Positions 42,323 to 52,478 of a stretch of 64,000 bases of DNA are shown here, piece by piece. The stretch covers positions 1-64,000 of the forward strand of contig JAXDJV010000025.1 of the NCBI GenBank assembly GCA_034667465.1, in the 5' to 3' direction. Under the pieces are notes generated by a model. That model ran no database searches, had not been told where the DNA came from, and was given only the letters and a program-made list of their open reading frames with translations. A program made the translations under genes and the position numbers. The first letter of the stretch is position 1. Each line of letters begins with the position of its first letter. The DNA is from JAOBAU01 sp034667465. Its GTDB lineage: Bacteria; Acidobacteriota; Thermoanaerobaculia; Gp7-AA8.

Positions 42323-45123
42323 ACCGCACGCTCGCAATCGCAGCGATTCTTCTCGCGATTGCGAGCGTCGCGGCCGCGGCCGACTACACGCTGACGATCG
42401 CGGTCGGTGAATCGACCGCGATCGACCTGGCAGGCGCGACCGCCGCGTACGCGATCGATCCGGTGATCGCCGACGCATCGCTCGCCCGCGGCGGCATCGC
42501 AGTCATCGGCCGCTCGTCCGGCAGCACGCAGGTCGTCGTCGTCACGCCGGCGGGAACGCGAACGATCCTCGTCACCGTTCGTTCGCGTGCACAGTCGCCG
42601 AAACCGGGAAGCGACGCGGCCAGCCCGCAACAGGGAACGTACGAAGTCCGCTACGCCAGCGCCGGTCAACAGATCCAGACCGCGGTCGGCCTCATCCGCG
42701 ACGAGAACAATCGCCGCGAGGAAGTGCAGGTTCAGACTTCGACGTCACTCGGCGAGCGCTTCGCCGGCGAGCCTGCTTCCGTGATCCGCAGCGCGACGTA
42801 TCGCATCACCACGCCGCGCCGCGAGCTGACGTTCTTCGATTCCGCTCTGCATCACTCGCCGCTCACCATCGACGACACGATCGTGCGCGGCATTCACCTC
42901 CGTCAGGATGGCTGGCGTCTGCACGCCGGCTACACGATGAACGCGTCGTTCGGTTCGCTCCTCCTCGCGTCCGAGCGCGACCTCATCGTCGGCGGCGGAT
43001 ACGAGTTTCGTCTCAGCAGCCGCTCGCGGCTGATGCCGAGCGTCTTCATCTATCCCGACCAGCACGGCTCCGTCGCGTCGCTGCTGTACGACTATCGCCG
43101 CGACGAAATCCTCGAAGCGTCGGCGGAGCTCGCCTACGGCGGTGCACTCGGCGCGTCCGGACATCTCGTCTGGAACGGCGCGTCGAATCGCATTCGCGCC
43201 GACGTTCGTTACCAGCCGCGCGACTTCGTCATCGTCGGCCCTTCGAAACTGCACGGCTTCTACTCCGACGCATCGTGGTCAACCACGCTTGCGCGACGGC
43301 TCAGCATTGATACCGCCGCATCGCTGAACCGCTACGAACTGCCGCGCTTCCAGCAGCGGAGCGTCACCGCGAACGGCGAAGCGCGTTACGCGATCGCGAA
43401 GCCCTTCGCGGTCACCGCCGGCTTCAGCTACGGCTCGTTCAGCGGCAGCGGCCTTCAGCAGGACGTGCGCAGCATGACGATTCCTGTCGGCGTGCAGCTC
43501 GACTTCGGACGCTTCGGCGGCAGTCTCGTCTATCGCTACGCGACGAACACCGCATCGAACGAAGGCGGCCATGGAGTCCGCGCCACGATGCGCGCGAGCC
43601 TCGGCTCATTCTTCACAAGCGCGTACTACGATCATCAGACAGACGCGCCGACGCTCGAGCTGATCCTGCGCGACGATCCCGCGCTCTCGCTCGCACTGCA
43701 GCAACTCGGCATCAGCGCGACGACGCCGGAAGACATCGCGCGCGCGCTTCGTACCAACGCCGCTCTCATCAGCCTCGGCTTCATCGAGGGCGCAACCGTC
43801 AATCTCGTTCCGGCGCGCACGCAGGCCGGACTCGAAACCTCGTGGATCGGCACCGGCGCGATGCGGCCTCAGCTGCGCGCGCGACTCCTCTGGAATCGCA
43901 CCGAAGGCGTTTCATCGAACGTGACGACCTCGCTCGGGACGCTCACCTGGTCGCAGCGGCTCCGCGGCTCCACCGACGTCTACGCAGGAATCACCGTCGC
44001 GCGAACGCAGGCATCGGGCGCCGACAACACCAGCGAACAACGCTTCTTCGAAGCGGGCATCCGTCAGCGGTTTGATTCACTGCCGAACTTTGGCGGCGGT
44101 GGCGGATCGATCTACGGCATCGTCTTCGTCGACGAAGAGATGACCGGCGAACCGACCGGCGTCGGTGCCGCCGACGTCGAAGTACTTCTCGACGGAACGC
44201 GCAGCGCACGCAGCGACGCCGCGGGTAAGTTCGCATTCACGAAAGTCCCGTCGGGCTCGCATCGCGTCGCCGCAAACGTGACCGGCGACGCGTACTTCAC
44301 AACTGCATCAAACGTCGACGTGCGTCCCGGTCAGAAAGTCGCGTTCGGCATCGCCTCGACTCCGGCGCGCGCCGTCGGTTACGTGCGCGACGAGTCAGGA
44401 GCGCCGATGGCGAACGTGACCGTCACTCTGACGCGCGGCGATCGCAAGCTTCAGGCGACGACCCGCGGCGACGGTCGCTATTCGATCGCGGCGCCGCCCG
44501 GCGAATACGAGCTTTCCGTCGCCACCGAATCGCTGCCGGCCGGTGTCTCGTTCGATCGCGCGACCGTTCGTCGCGTCGCGCTGCAGCGCGCAACACCGGT
44601 CGAGACCGCTCTCGCCGTGCAAATCAATCGCAGCATTGGCGGCCGCATCGAAGGCGCGCGTGCAGGTGACCCGGTGACGATTCCGTCGCTCGGTCGCACC
44701 ACGAAAGTCGACGAGGAAGGCCGCTACCTCTTCCGTTCCCTCCCCCCAGGCGTCGTCACCATCACCGCGCGCTCCGGCGGCCGCACGCTTTCGCGCGACG
44801 TCTCCCTCCCAAACGACCCGGCCGCCATCCGCGACGCCGACCTCGGCGTCGTCTCGCCAACCATCCCCGCTCCCGCGCCCGTCGTCGCAGCCGATGCGAA
44901 CAACGGTGGAACGTACGTCGTGCAACTCGGCGCGTTCCGCAACCGTGAGTACGCAGAGGACCTGCGGCGACAGGCGCGGGCCGCGGGGGTCGACGTCGTG
45001 ATCGCCTCGCGGGCTGCGCTGATGGTCGTGCAGACGCCGCCGTACGAATCGCACGCGGCCGCGACTGCAGAAAAGTCGCGAATCACGCGCGCCGGCTTCG
45101 ATGCGGTCGTCGTGAAGCCGTAA
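42319..45123 (+). CDS. Usher-like outer-membrane barrel with pilus-formation N-domain and SPOR domain
   Basis: 934 residues from a GTG. Signal peptide MNRTLAIAAILLAIASVAAA. Residues about 22-92 (DYTLTIAVGESTAIDLAGAT, STQVVVVTPAGTRTILVTVR) match the pilus-formation N-terminal domain found ahead of secretins. About 110-600 is a long series of amphipathic strands (VGVQLDFGRFGGSLVYRYAT and many others), a large barrel. Then two or three Cna-B/carboxypeptidase-regulatory-like domains (YGIVFVDEEM, ADVEVLLDGTRSARSDAAGK; GYVRDESGAPMANVTVTLTR). A C-terminal SPOR domain (GTYVVQLGAFRNREYAEDLR) should bind denuded glycan strands in peptidoglycan. Together this suggests an outer-membrane exporter tethered to the wall, in place of a standard usher. 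Confidence 0.65.
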   Translation: MNRTLAIAAILLAIASVAAAADYTLTIAVGESTAIDLAGATAAYAIDPVIADASLARGGIAVIGRSSGSTQVVVVTPAGTRTILVTVRSRAQSPKPGSDAASPQQGTYEVRYASAGQQIQTAVGLIRDENNRREEVQVQTSTSLGERFAGEPASVIRSATYRITTPRRELTFFDSALHHSPLTIDDTIVRGIHLRQDGWRLHAGYTMNASFGSLLLASERDLIVGGGYEFRLSSRSRLMPSVFIYPDQHGSVASLLYDYRRDEILEASAELAYGGALGASGHLVWNGASNRIRADVRYQPRDFVIVGPSKLHGFYSDASWSTTLARRLSIDTAASLNRYELPRFQQRSVTANGEARYAIAKPFAVTAGFSYGSFSGSGLQQDVRSMTIPVGVQLDFGRFGGSLVYRYATNTASNEGGHGVRATMRASLGSFFTSAYYDHQTDAPTLELILRDDPALSLALQQLGISATTPEDIARALRTNAALISLGFIEGATVNLVPARTQAGLETSWIGTGAMRPQLRARLLWNRTEGVSSNVTTSLGTLTWSQRLRGSTDVYAGITVARTQASGADNTSEQRFFEAGIRQRFDSLPNFGGGGGSIYGIVFVDEEMTGEPTGVGAADVEVLLDGTRSARSDAAGKFAFTKVPSGSHRVAANVTGDAYFTTASNVDVRPGQKVAFGIASTPARAVGYVRDESGAPMANVTVTLTRGDRKLQATTRGDGRYSIAAPPGEYELSVATESLPAGVSFDRATVRRVALQRATPVETALAVQINRSIGGRIEGARAGDPVTIPSLGRTTKVDEEGRYLFRSLPPGVVTITARSGGRTLSRDVSLPNDPAAIRDADLGVVSPTIPAPAPVVAADANNGGTYVVQLGAFRNREYAEDLRRQARAAGVDVVIASRAALMVVQTPPYESHAAATAEKSRITRAGFDAVVVKP

Positions 45124-45124
45124 C

Positions 45125-45145
45125 GTCATTCTGAGCGAAGCGAAG
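45125..45145. repeat. Half copy of the dispersed GTCATTCTGAGCG repeat
   Basis: GTCATTCTGAGCGAAGCGAAG directly after the usher-like gene stop and before the convergent gene. Only one arm is present, a degenerate remnant of the family. Confidence 0.7.
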
Positions 45146-45152
45146 ACGGAGG

Positions 45153-45560
45153 CTACTTCCGCCCGGTGAAGAGCTTGTAGAACAGCGCCGTCCCGAGTCC
45201 CCACGCCGCATTGACGATCAGTCCGGTCGCGATCAGCTTCGGCGTCACGGCGATCGTCTCGTGCTTCAGCGGCGCGGAGACGAATTTCGCCACGAGCGTC
45301 GGGAAGATCGCGCCGAACACGATCGACGCCGGGATGAAGCTCCTGCGCAACCGGCCGAGCGCGAGAACGAGAATGATTCCCCAGACGCCGCCCCAGAACG
45401 ACAGCGAGATCACCGACGGCACGCCGAGCGGCGGCACCGGCGTCATCGCGTACGGTGCGCGCGACGCGACTCCGGTGATGTTCAGCAGCCAGAGTGCGGG
45501 CTGGTGGAAACAGAGTGTGGCGAGAAAGCCGGCGACGAAAGCAGCAAGCGGGCGTTTCAT
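45153..45560 (-). CDS. Small integral membrane protein
   Basis: 135 residues with about four TM helices: LAAFVAGFLATLCFHQPALW, VISLSFWGGVWGIILVLALG, FIPASIVFGAIFPTLVAKFV and LIATGLIVNAAWGLGTALFY. Basic cytoplasmic loop RLRRS and a C-terminal TGRK. No known family recognised. It is convergent with the fibre locus and not obviously linked to it. The remnant at 45576-45812 lies just upstream on the same strand. Confidence 0.7.
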   Translation of the reverse strand: MKRPLAAFVAGFLATLCFHQPALWLLNITGVASRAPYAMTPVPPLGVPSVISLSFWGGVWGIILVLALGRLRRSFIPASIVFGAIFPTLVAKFVSAPLKHETIAVTPKLIATGLIVNAAWGLGTALFYKLFTGRK

Positions 45561-45575
45561 GGCGATGATGTTAGC

Positions 45576-45812
45576 TTAGTCATCGAGCGCCAGTCGCGGC
45601 AGCGCTGCACGTCCTCCGAGCGCGAGGACGAATCCGGCTCCCGCGAGCGCGAACAAAATCGCGAGCGCGGTGAGCGATCGTCCAAAGTACCAGGCGCTCG
45701 CGTCGAACGTAAGAGGCATCCCGCGCAGGATCATTACAAAATACGCCGCGACCACGATGGCGAGAACGCCGAAGAGCGCGCGACCGTGGCGTCGTCGGCC
45801 GGCTGCATCACT
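45576..45812 (-). pseudogene. Remnant of a membrane protein C-terminus (kinase-type tail?)
   Basis: An open stretch of 78 codons follows an in-frame stop (45813-45815) and ends in TAA at 45576. It lacks an early ATG; the first plausible starts are a GTG near 45755 and an ATG near 45734. It encodes two TM helices, ALFGVLAIVVAAYFVMILRG and SLTALAILFALAGAGFVLAL, joined by a loop with SAWYFGRS, and ends PRLALDD. The WYFGRSL...AL.G tail resembles the double-TM C-terminal ends seen on large acidobacterial serine/threonine kinases, so this may be the stump of a deleted kinase. A real small membrane protein is the alternative. Confidence 0.45.
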
Positions 45813-45826
45813 TCATGATACGGCGC

Positions 45827-46761
<935 letters not shown>

Positions 46762-46762
<1 letters not shown>

Positions 46763-48087
46763 CAAACTCCTCTTTTTCGTGCGTCGCCGGAACGGCCGAC
46801 GGAAACGTAGGTGAATCCTTCGGCTTTCATTCGCTGCGGGTCGTAAACGTTGCGCAGATCGACGACGACCGGCTGGCGAAGCGCTTTGCGGATACGGCCG
46901 AAGTTCAGCGCGCGGAACTCGTTCCATTCCGTCGCGAGCACGAGCGCATCAGCGCCTTCCGCGGTCTTGTACGCATCTTCGCAGTAGGTGACGTTCTCGA
47001 AGATCGCCTTCGAGTTCTCCATCGCTTCCGGATCGTACGCACGGATCGTCGCGCCGAGCTCCTGCAGTCCGCGAATGAGCGGGATCGTCGGCGAGTCGCG
47101 CATGTCATCGGTCTCCGGCTTGAACGCCAGTCCGAGCATCGCGATCGTCTTTCCCTTCACGTCGCCGCCAACCGCGCCCGCAACCTTGCCGATCATCCGC
47201 TGCTTGATGTCGTCGTTGACGCGCAGCACCGCTTCGATGATCTGAAATTCATATTCGTAGCGGCGCGCGATGTCGGCGACCGCGGACGTGTCTTTCGGAA
47301 AACAGGAACCACCGAATCCGGGGCCGGCCTGCAGAAACTTCGAGCCGATGCGCGAGTCTAGACCGATGCCGCGCGCGACATCCTGCACGTCGCCACCGAG
47401 TCGTTCGCAAAGCACCGCGATCTCATTGATGAACGAGATCTTCGTGGCGAGGAAACCGTTCGCCGCGTACTTGATCAGCTCCGCCGACTCGACGTTCGTC
47501 ACGACGAACGGAATCTCGAGCGAGTGCAGCGGCGCGTAGATCTCTTTCATCAGCTGCACCGCTTCGTCGTCGGACGCGCCGATGACGAGGCGATCGGGCC
47601 TCATGAAATCTTCGATCGCCGAACCTTCGCGCAGAAACTCGGGATTCGAGACGATCGACGCTTTGTGCTCGTGTCCGGCCTCGGCGATGATCTTCTCGAT
47701 CAGACGTCCGGTTCCGATCGGCACCGTCGACTTCGTGATGACGAGCTTCGGACCGTCCATGTATTTCGCGATCGTCCGCGCGACGTCTTCAACGTAACGA
47801 AGGTCGGCCGAGCCGTCCGGCTTCGGCGGCGTGCCGACCGCGATGAAGATCGCGCGGCTGGAGCGAATCGCTTCCGGCAGGTCGATCGAGAAGTGAAGCC
47901 GTCCCTCGGCCGCATTGCGGCTGACGATCTTGTCCAGCCCCGGCTCGTAAATCGGAATCTCTCCGCGGTTCAGCGCTTCGATCTTATGGACGGCGATGTC
48001 GACGCAGACGACGTCATTGCCAAAGTCGGCGAGACCGGCGCCCGTCACGAGCCCGACGTAGCCCGTCCCAATGACTGCAATGTTCAA
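46762..48087 (-). CDS. UDP-glucose 6-dehydrogenase
   Basis: 441 residues from a TTG at 48087, with GGAGG six bases upstream. NAD motif IGTGYVGLVTGAGLADFG, active-site cysteine in GPGFGGSCFPKDT, and the C-terminal PKDT/UDP-binding region (MLGLAFKPETDDMRDSPTIP) are all present. It makes UDP-glucuronate by two successive NAD-dependent oxidations. The upstream open frame to 48216 is a GC-rich artefact. It is coupled to the UDP-xylose synthase gene. A REP-like palindrome lies upstream. Confidence 0.94.
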
Positions 48088-48164
48088 CTGTTTCCTCCAA
48101 TTGCGGCAGGCGCGGCGGATGGTAGCAGAAAGGGTGCCGCCAGCCCTGGCGCTGCAGTTAGTGA

Positions 48165-48217
48165 GTGTGGGGGCGGGCGCTCTCGCCCGCCCGGCGGCCG
48201 AAGCGGCCGCCGCCACA
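48165..48217. repeat. REP-like GC-rich palindrome (second copy)
   Basis: GTGTGGGGGCGGGCG..CGCCCGCCC and GGCGGCCGAAGCGGCCGCC, with ends GTGTGG and CCACA, matching 36812-36866. It lies between the UDP-glucose dehydrogenase leader and the mlaD 3' end, where it may also terminate transcription. Confidence 0.85.
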
Positions 48218-48230
48218 TTGAGGCAGCTGA

Positions 48231-49547
48231 CTAGCCGGGCGGCGCGGTAGTCGTCGTTGCCGTCGTGTCAGTCGCCGGTACCGGAACGACGACCACCGGC
48301 GCAACGATGACCGGCGGCGCCGCGTCAGTCGTCGTCGCCGGTGGCGGCGGAACGACAGGCGGCGCATCGGGCGGAATCGGCGTCACGTTCGGCGCCGACT
48401 GCAGCGTATTTACGCGCCTTTTGATTCCGCTCTGCTGACGATTGCGAACCAGCCAGCGGAGCATCTTCGACTCATTGATGCCGATCAGAATGTCGTTGAT
48501 CGATTCGTAGACCGACGGATCGTTGATCAGTTTTCCGGCCGTTCCTTCGCCGGAGTTCAGTTTCTGCACGGCCTGATTGAGCTGCGCGACGAGCGACGTG
48601 AACTCGCCCATCGCCTGATCGCCGTACGCTTTGTCGTTGAGCAGTCGCGGAATGAGTCCCTCGCCGCTCTTCAGACCGGTGCTGAACGCGGAGAGGTTCT
48701 GCGACGTGGTGTTGAGATTGTCGACGAGCGCGTAGACCTTCTTCTTCCCTTCCGGATCGTTGAGCATCGCCGGGATCATGCCGTTGCCGCTCTCGAGTCC
48801 GTGCTGCACGCTGTTCGAGACGGTCTGCAGCGACGTGACCGTCGCCTGGAGCGACGCGGCGAGCTGCTCGCCGTATTTGTCGTCGTAAATCATCTTGCCG
48901 ACGAGACCACGTCCGCCTTCGATGTGCGAGAGCGCGGCGTTGATCTTGTTCAGCGTCGTCATCAGCGTCTCGGTGAGACGCTGTTTCGTTTCGGGAGTGC
49001 TGGTCAGTTCGCCGAGCAGACCCTCGCCGCGATCGACCCGGCTGAGGATGTTCTTCAGCGAATAGGAAATCTGCACGAGGTTGTCGACGAGATCTTCGCC
49101 CGAAGAGATGAGCTGATCGACGTTCGTCTGCCGCTGCGCCGGGATGATCGAGCCCGGCTCGAGCGCGTCGAAGCGCGGGCTGCCGGGAGTGATGTCGATG
49201 TAGCTGTCGCCCGCGAGCAGGCCGAGCTTCTTCAGGCGCGCGCGCGAATCGGTGCGGATGCGCTCGCCGTACTTCCGGTCGATGAGCAGCGTGATGTCGA
49301 CGTCCTTCTGCTTCGGATCGCGCGGCAGAGTGATGTCTTTGACGACGCCGATCGTGACGCCGGCGAGCTTCACCGGATTGCCCTCGGCGAGGCCGGAGAC
49401 GGTGTCGAGCCGCACGCGGTATTCGTTCTTGCGCGCGAAGATCTTCTGCTCCGATCCGATGAAGAAAAGAAAGACCATCAGGACGGCAAGCGCGCCGGCG
49501 ACGAGCAGTCCGACGCGAATCGTGTTTTGTCTGGCGGTACGTACCAT
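48231..49547 (-). CDS. MlaD/MCE-family lipid-transfer protein
   Basis: 438 residues from ATG 49547 (a TTG at 49562 is an alternative). N-terminal TM anchor (IRVGLLVAGALAVLMVFLFF), then an MCE domain (VRLDTVSGLAEGNPVKLAGV, VVKDITL, GLLAGDSYIDITPG; about 40-120), a long helical region with repeats of GEG-L/GKMI type (about 150-370), and a Pro/Thr/Val-rich low-complexity tail. It is the substrate-binding periplasmic part of an MlaFEDB-like phospholipid transporter, longer than E. coli MlaD (183 residues) and so more like needle-forming MCE proteins. Third gene of the mlaE-mlaF-mlaD operon. Confidence 0.87.
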   Translation of the reverse strand: MVRTARQNTIRVGLLVAGALAVLMVFLFFIGSEQKIFARKNEYRVRLDTVSGLAEGNPVKLAGVTIGVVKDITLPRDPKQKDVDITLLIDRKYGERIRTDSRARLKKLGLLAGDSYIDITPGSPRFDALEPGSIIPAQRQTNVDQLISSGEDLVDNLVQISYSLKNILSRVDRGEGLLGELTSTPETKQRLTETLMTTLNKINAALSHIEGGRGLVGKMIYDDKYGEQLAASLQATVTSLQTVSNSVQHGLESGNGMIPAMLNDPEGKKKVYALVDNLNTTSQNLSAFSTGLKSGEGLIPRLLNDKAYGDQAMGEFTSLVAQLNQAVQKLNSGEGTAGKLINDPSVYESINDILIGINESKMLRWLVRNRQQSGIKRRVNTLQSAPNVTPIPPDAPPVVPPPPATTTDAAPPVIVAPVVVVPVPATDTTATTTTAPPG

Positions 49548-49572
49548 CTTGTCGTTTACCAACTTTCCCGGA

Positions 49573-50403
49573 TCAGGAGCGGGTCGGCTGCGCGGCCGTA
49601 ACCGCGCTGGCCTTCAGAAAATCGCGGAGCACCGGGTGATCGCTGTCTCGCGCTTCATCCATCGTGCCCACCCATTCAAAAACACCTTTGTTGAGAAATG
49701 CGATGCGGTCGCCGACCGAGAACGCCGACTGAATGTCGTGCGTGACGACGACCGACGTGACGTTCAGCTTCGATTGCAGATCGATGATCAGCTCGTTGAT
49801 CTTCTGCGACGTGATCGGATCGAGTCCGGTCGTCGGCTCATCGTAAAGGATGACCTGCGGATTGAGCACGATCGAGCGCGCAAGACCGACGCGCTTGCGC
49901 ATGCCGCCGGAGAGATCGACCGGCATCAGATGGCCGGTGTTCGGCAGGCTTACGAGCTCGAGTTTCTCATTCACCGATTGCTCGATCTCTTCGTCAGTCA
50001 TTTCCGTGTGCTCGCGCAGCGGAAACGCGATGTTCTCGAAGACGTTCATCGAGTCGAAGAGCGCGCCGCTCTGAAACAGCATCCCGAACTTTTTCCGCAC
50101 GCGATAAAGCTCTTCTTCCGGCAGATCGGTGATGTCTTCGTCTTCCACGAGCACGCGGCCGGCGTCGGGCGCTTCGAGTCCGAGCATGTGGCGCAGTGTG
50201 ACCGACTTGCCGCTGCCGGAACCGCCGAGGATTACGAGCACTTCGCCGCGAAACACTTTCAGGTTCGCGTCGCACAGAACGTTTTTGATGCCGTACGCCT
50301 TCTCGACGTTGCGGAACTCGACGAAGAGATCGCGCGACTGACTGCGGCGATCCGGAGTTTCGCGAGACTCCGCGCGGCGATCGATGGAGGTCGGCTCGGT
50401 CAT
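49573..50403 (-). CDS. MlaF-type ABC transporter ATPase
   Basis: 276 residues. Walker A GGSGSGKSVTL, Q-loop MLFQSGALFDSMNV, signature LSGGMRKRVGLARSI, Walker B ILYDEPTTGLDP and the H-loop VVTHD. The N-terminal ~28 residues are a polar extension (RRAESRETPDRRSQSRD). It powers phospholipid transport with the MlaE permease, whose stop overlaps its ATG (TGATG). FQSGALFD is characteristic of the MlaF family. Confidence 0.93.
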   Translation of the reverse strand: MTEPTSIDRRAESRETPDRRSQSRDLFVEFRNVEKAYGIKNVLCDANLKVFRGEVLVILGGSGSGKSVTLRHMLGLEAPDAGRVLVEDEDITDLPEEELYRVRKKFGMLFQSGALFDSMNVFENIAFPLREHTEMTDEEIEQSVNEKLELVSLPNTGHLMPVDLSGGMRKRVGLARSIVLNPQVILYDEPTTGLDPITSQKINELIIDLQSKLNVTSVVVTHDIQSAFSVGDRIAFLNKGVFEWVGTMDEARDSDHPVLRDFLKASAVTAAQPTRS

Positions 50404-51236
50404 CAGAAGAGGAAGAGAAACAGCTTCGTCAGAAAGAAGTCCATGATCAATACGGTGATCGATGCAGTAACGACTGTCGCCGTCGTGGCGCGGCCGACGC
50501 CGTCGGCGCCGCCGCTGGTGCGCAGGCCGTTGTAGCAGGCGATGAGTCCGATCCCGAATCCGAAGAAGAACGTTTTGCCGACGCCCGACGCAATGTCGTT
50601 GTAGCGAAGCGTCTCGATGACGCTGCGCGTGTAGAAGTTTGCGGAGAGATGCAGCGAGCCGACGGCGATGATCAGTCCGCCGAGGATGCCGACGAAACAG
50701 GCGAGGATCGTCATGAGCGGCAGCATCAGCGTGGTGGCGAGCACACGTGGCACGACCAGCTTGCGAACGGGATTCGTCGCCAGCGCGCGCAAGGCATCGA
50801 TCTGCTCGGTGACTTTCATCGTGCCGATCTCGGCCGTGATGCCCGCACCTACCCGCCCGCCGACCATCAGCGACATCAGCACCGGCGCCAGCTCGCGCAC
50901 GAGCGAGAGCGACACGACCTTGCCGATGAACAGCGCCCCGCCGAACTCGGCGAGCGAATACGCCGTCTGCAGCGCCAGCACCATCCCGATGAAGAGCGAA
51001 GTGATGATGACGATCGACATCGACCGGACGCCAATCTGATCGAACTGCGCCATCACGATGTCGCGCTCCATCCGCCCCCGAACCGTCTGCTGCACCGTCT
51101 GCACTGCAAGATCGGTCAGCCCGCCAATGTAGAAAAGCGCGTCCTGAACGTGCTCTTTCACGCGTTCGAGGAACGTGCGCTCGTCGGCAGGAACGCCGAC
51201 GGCGATGGCGGGCTGGGTGGTGGGGAAGTTGGTCAT
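50403..51236 (-). CDS. MlaE-type ABC transporter permease
   Basis: 277 residues with about five TM helices. MlaE/YrbE motifs: QFDQIGVRSMSIVIITSLFI, ALQTAYSLAEFGGALFIGK, then the long conserved block LAPVLMSLMVGGRVGAGITA, EIGTMKVTEQIDALRALATN. The last helices end in a tail (TVVTASITVLIMDFFLTKLF). Inner-membrane permease for phospholipid movement between inner and outer membrane. No mlaB or mlaC is adjacent. Confidence 0.93.
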   Translation of the reverse strand: MTNFPTTQPAIAVGVPADERTFLERVKEHVQDALFYIGGLTDLAVQTVQQTVRGRMERDIVMAQFDQIGVRSMSIVIITSLFIGMVLALQTAYSLAEFGGALFIGKVVSLSLVRELAPVLMSLMVGGRVGAGITAEIGTMKVTEQIDALRALATNPVRKLVVPRVLATTLMLPLMTILACFVGILGGLIIAVGSLHLSANFYTRSVIETLRYNDIASGVGKTFFFGFGIGLIACYNGLRTSGGADGVGRATTATVVTASITVLIMDFFLTKLFLFLF

Positions 51237-51294
51237 GCGTTGTTCAACTTAACTATTACAAGTAGCGGAGAAGTTAAAGGAAACCGGCGCAAAG

Positions 51295-51323
51295 TATAAT
51301 TCGCATCGCGACAACTATAGTTG
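51295..51323 (+). promoter_or_regulatory. TATAAT box and CAACTATAGTTG palindrome before the Fic gene
   Basis: A consensus TATAAT occupies 51295-51300 in an AT-rich gap, with a weak AGTTAA at -35 distance. A perfect 12-bp palindrome CAACTATAGTTG lies at 51312-51323, between the -10 and the ATG at 51329, where a bound protein would block transcription. The gap also holds the leader of mlaE on the other strand. Confidence 0.5.
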
Positions 51324-51328
51324 AGTAC

Positions 51329-52477
51329 ATGAACGCCGCTTTCTTCACCGCGACATCTGCTGGTCGGCTCGTCCAAACGTCCGATGGCTCTTCCGCATTC
51401 GTGCCGAGTCCGCTTCCGCCTCAGATCACACTCACATGGGAGTTGATGCACGCACTTACAGCTGCGGAGCGCGCTCTCGGCAATCTCCGCGGAGTAGGAA
51501 CGACGCTTCCAAACGCCAATCTTCTCATTCAGCAGTTCATCCGCCGTGAAGCTGTTCTTTCCAGCCGCATCGAAGGAACGGAGGCGTCGATTGGCGACCT
51601 CGTCGTCTTTGAAGCAGCAGGAAACGTTACTTCCGAAAACTCGGACGTCCGCGAAGTCGCAAACTATATCGCGGCCCTCGAATACGGTTTTACGCGTCTC
51701 AGCGATCTGCCGCTCAGTCTGCGATTCATCCGCGAAGTGCACGAGCGGCTGATGCACGGCGTGCGCGGCACGAACAGAGCACCGGGCGAGTTCCGACGGC
51801 TGCAGAACTGGATCGGGGCTCCCGGTTCGACGATGGCCGAAGCACGTTACGTTCCGCCACCCGTTGCGGAGATGAACGAAGCACTCGATGCGTTCGAGAA
51901 GTTCCTTCACGCGCCATCGGAGCTTCCGGCGCTGCTGCGTCTCGCGCTCATTCATTATCAGTTCGAAGCGATTCATCCGTTCCTCGACGGCAACGGACGT
52001 GTCGGCCGGCTGCTGCTGACGTTCCTGCTCCGCCTGGAAGGCTTGCTGGAAGAGCCGCTGCTCTATCTCAGCGCGTACTTCGAAAAGAACCGCAGCGAGT
52101 ATTACGACCGGCTCCTCGACATCAGCCATCGAGGTGCTTGGGAGGAGTGGATCTTCTACTTCCTGCGCGCGGTCGAGGAACAATCGAATGATGCAGTCGC
52201 CCGCGCGAAACGGATCTTCGCACTGCGCGACAACTACCGCACGCGCGTCACGACCGCGCGAAGCTCTGCACTGCTGCACGCGATCATCGACCGTCTCTTC
52301 GATTCGCCCGGAGTGACGATCGCGAGAATTGCGAAGCAGCTCGACATCACCTATCCGTCGGCGAAGAACAACGTGGAAAAGCTCGTCGCGTTCGGCATTC
52401 TTTCGCCGTGGGGCGAAGCGGGTCGCAATCGTCTGTACGTCGCGAACGAGATCCTCGCGCTCGTCGACGGGTCGTGA
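51329..52477 (+). CDS. Fic-domain AMP-transferase with N-terminal inhibitory motif and winged helix
   Basis: 382 residues. The N-terminal Fic_N domain carries the inhibitory helix LSSRIEGTEAS (fits [S/T]xxxE[G/N]). The Fic core has HPFLDGNGRVGR, the full HPFx[D/E]GNGRxxR active site, so it can transfer AMP (or another nucleotide) to a hydroxyl of a target protein. The C-terminal region (TIARIAKQLDITYPSAKNNV, EKLVAFGILSPWG) is a winged helix-turn-helix, as in many class II Fic proteins. No separate antitoxin is needed because inhibition is built in. It probably regulates its own gene through the nearby palindrome. Target unknown. Confidence 0.9.
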   Translation: MNAAFFTATSAGRLVQTSDGSSAFVPSPLPPQITLTWELMHALTAAERALGNLRGVGTTLPNANLLIQQFIRREAVLSSRIEGTEASIGDLVVFEAAGNVTSENSDVREVANYIAALEYGFTRLSDLPLSLRFIREVHERLMHGVRGTNRAPGEFRRLQNWIGAPGSTMAEARYVPPPVAEMNEALDAFEKFLHAPSELPALLRLALIHYQFEAIHPFLDGNGRVGRLLLTFLLRLEGLLEEPLLYLSAYFEKNRSEYYDRLLDISHRGAWEEWIFYFLRAVEEQSNDAVARAKRIFALRDNYRTRVTTARSSALLHAIIDRLFDSPGVTIARIAKQLDITYPSAKNNVEKLVAFGILSPWGEAGRNRLYVANEILALVDGS

Positions 52478-52478
52478 A

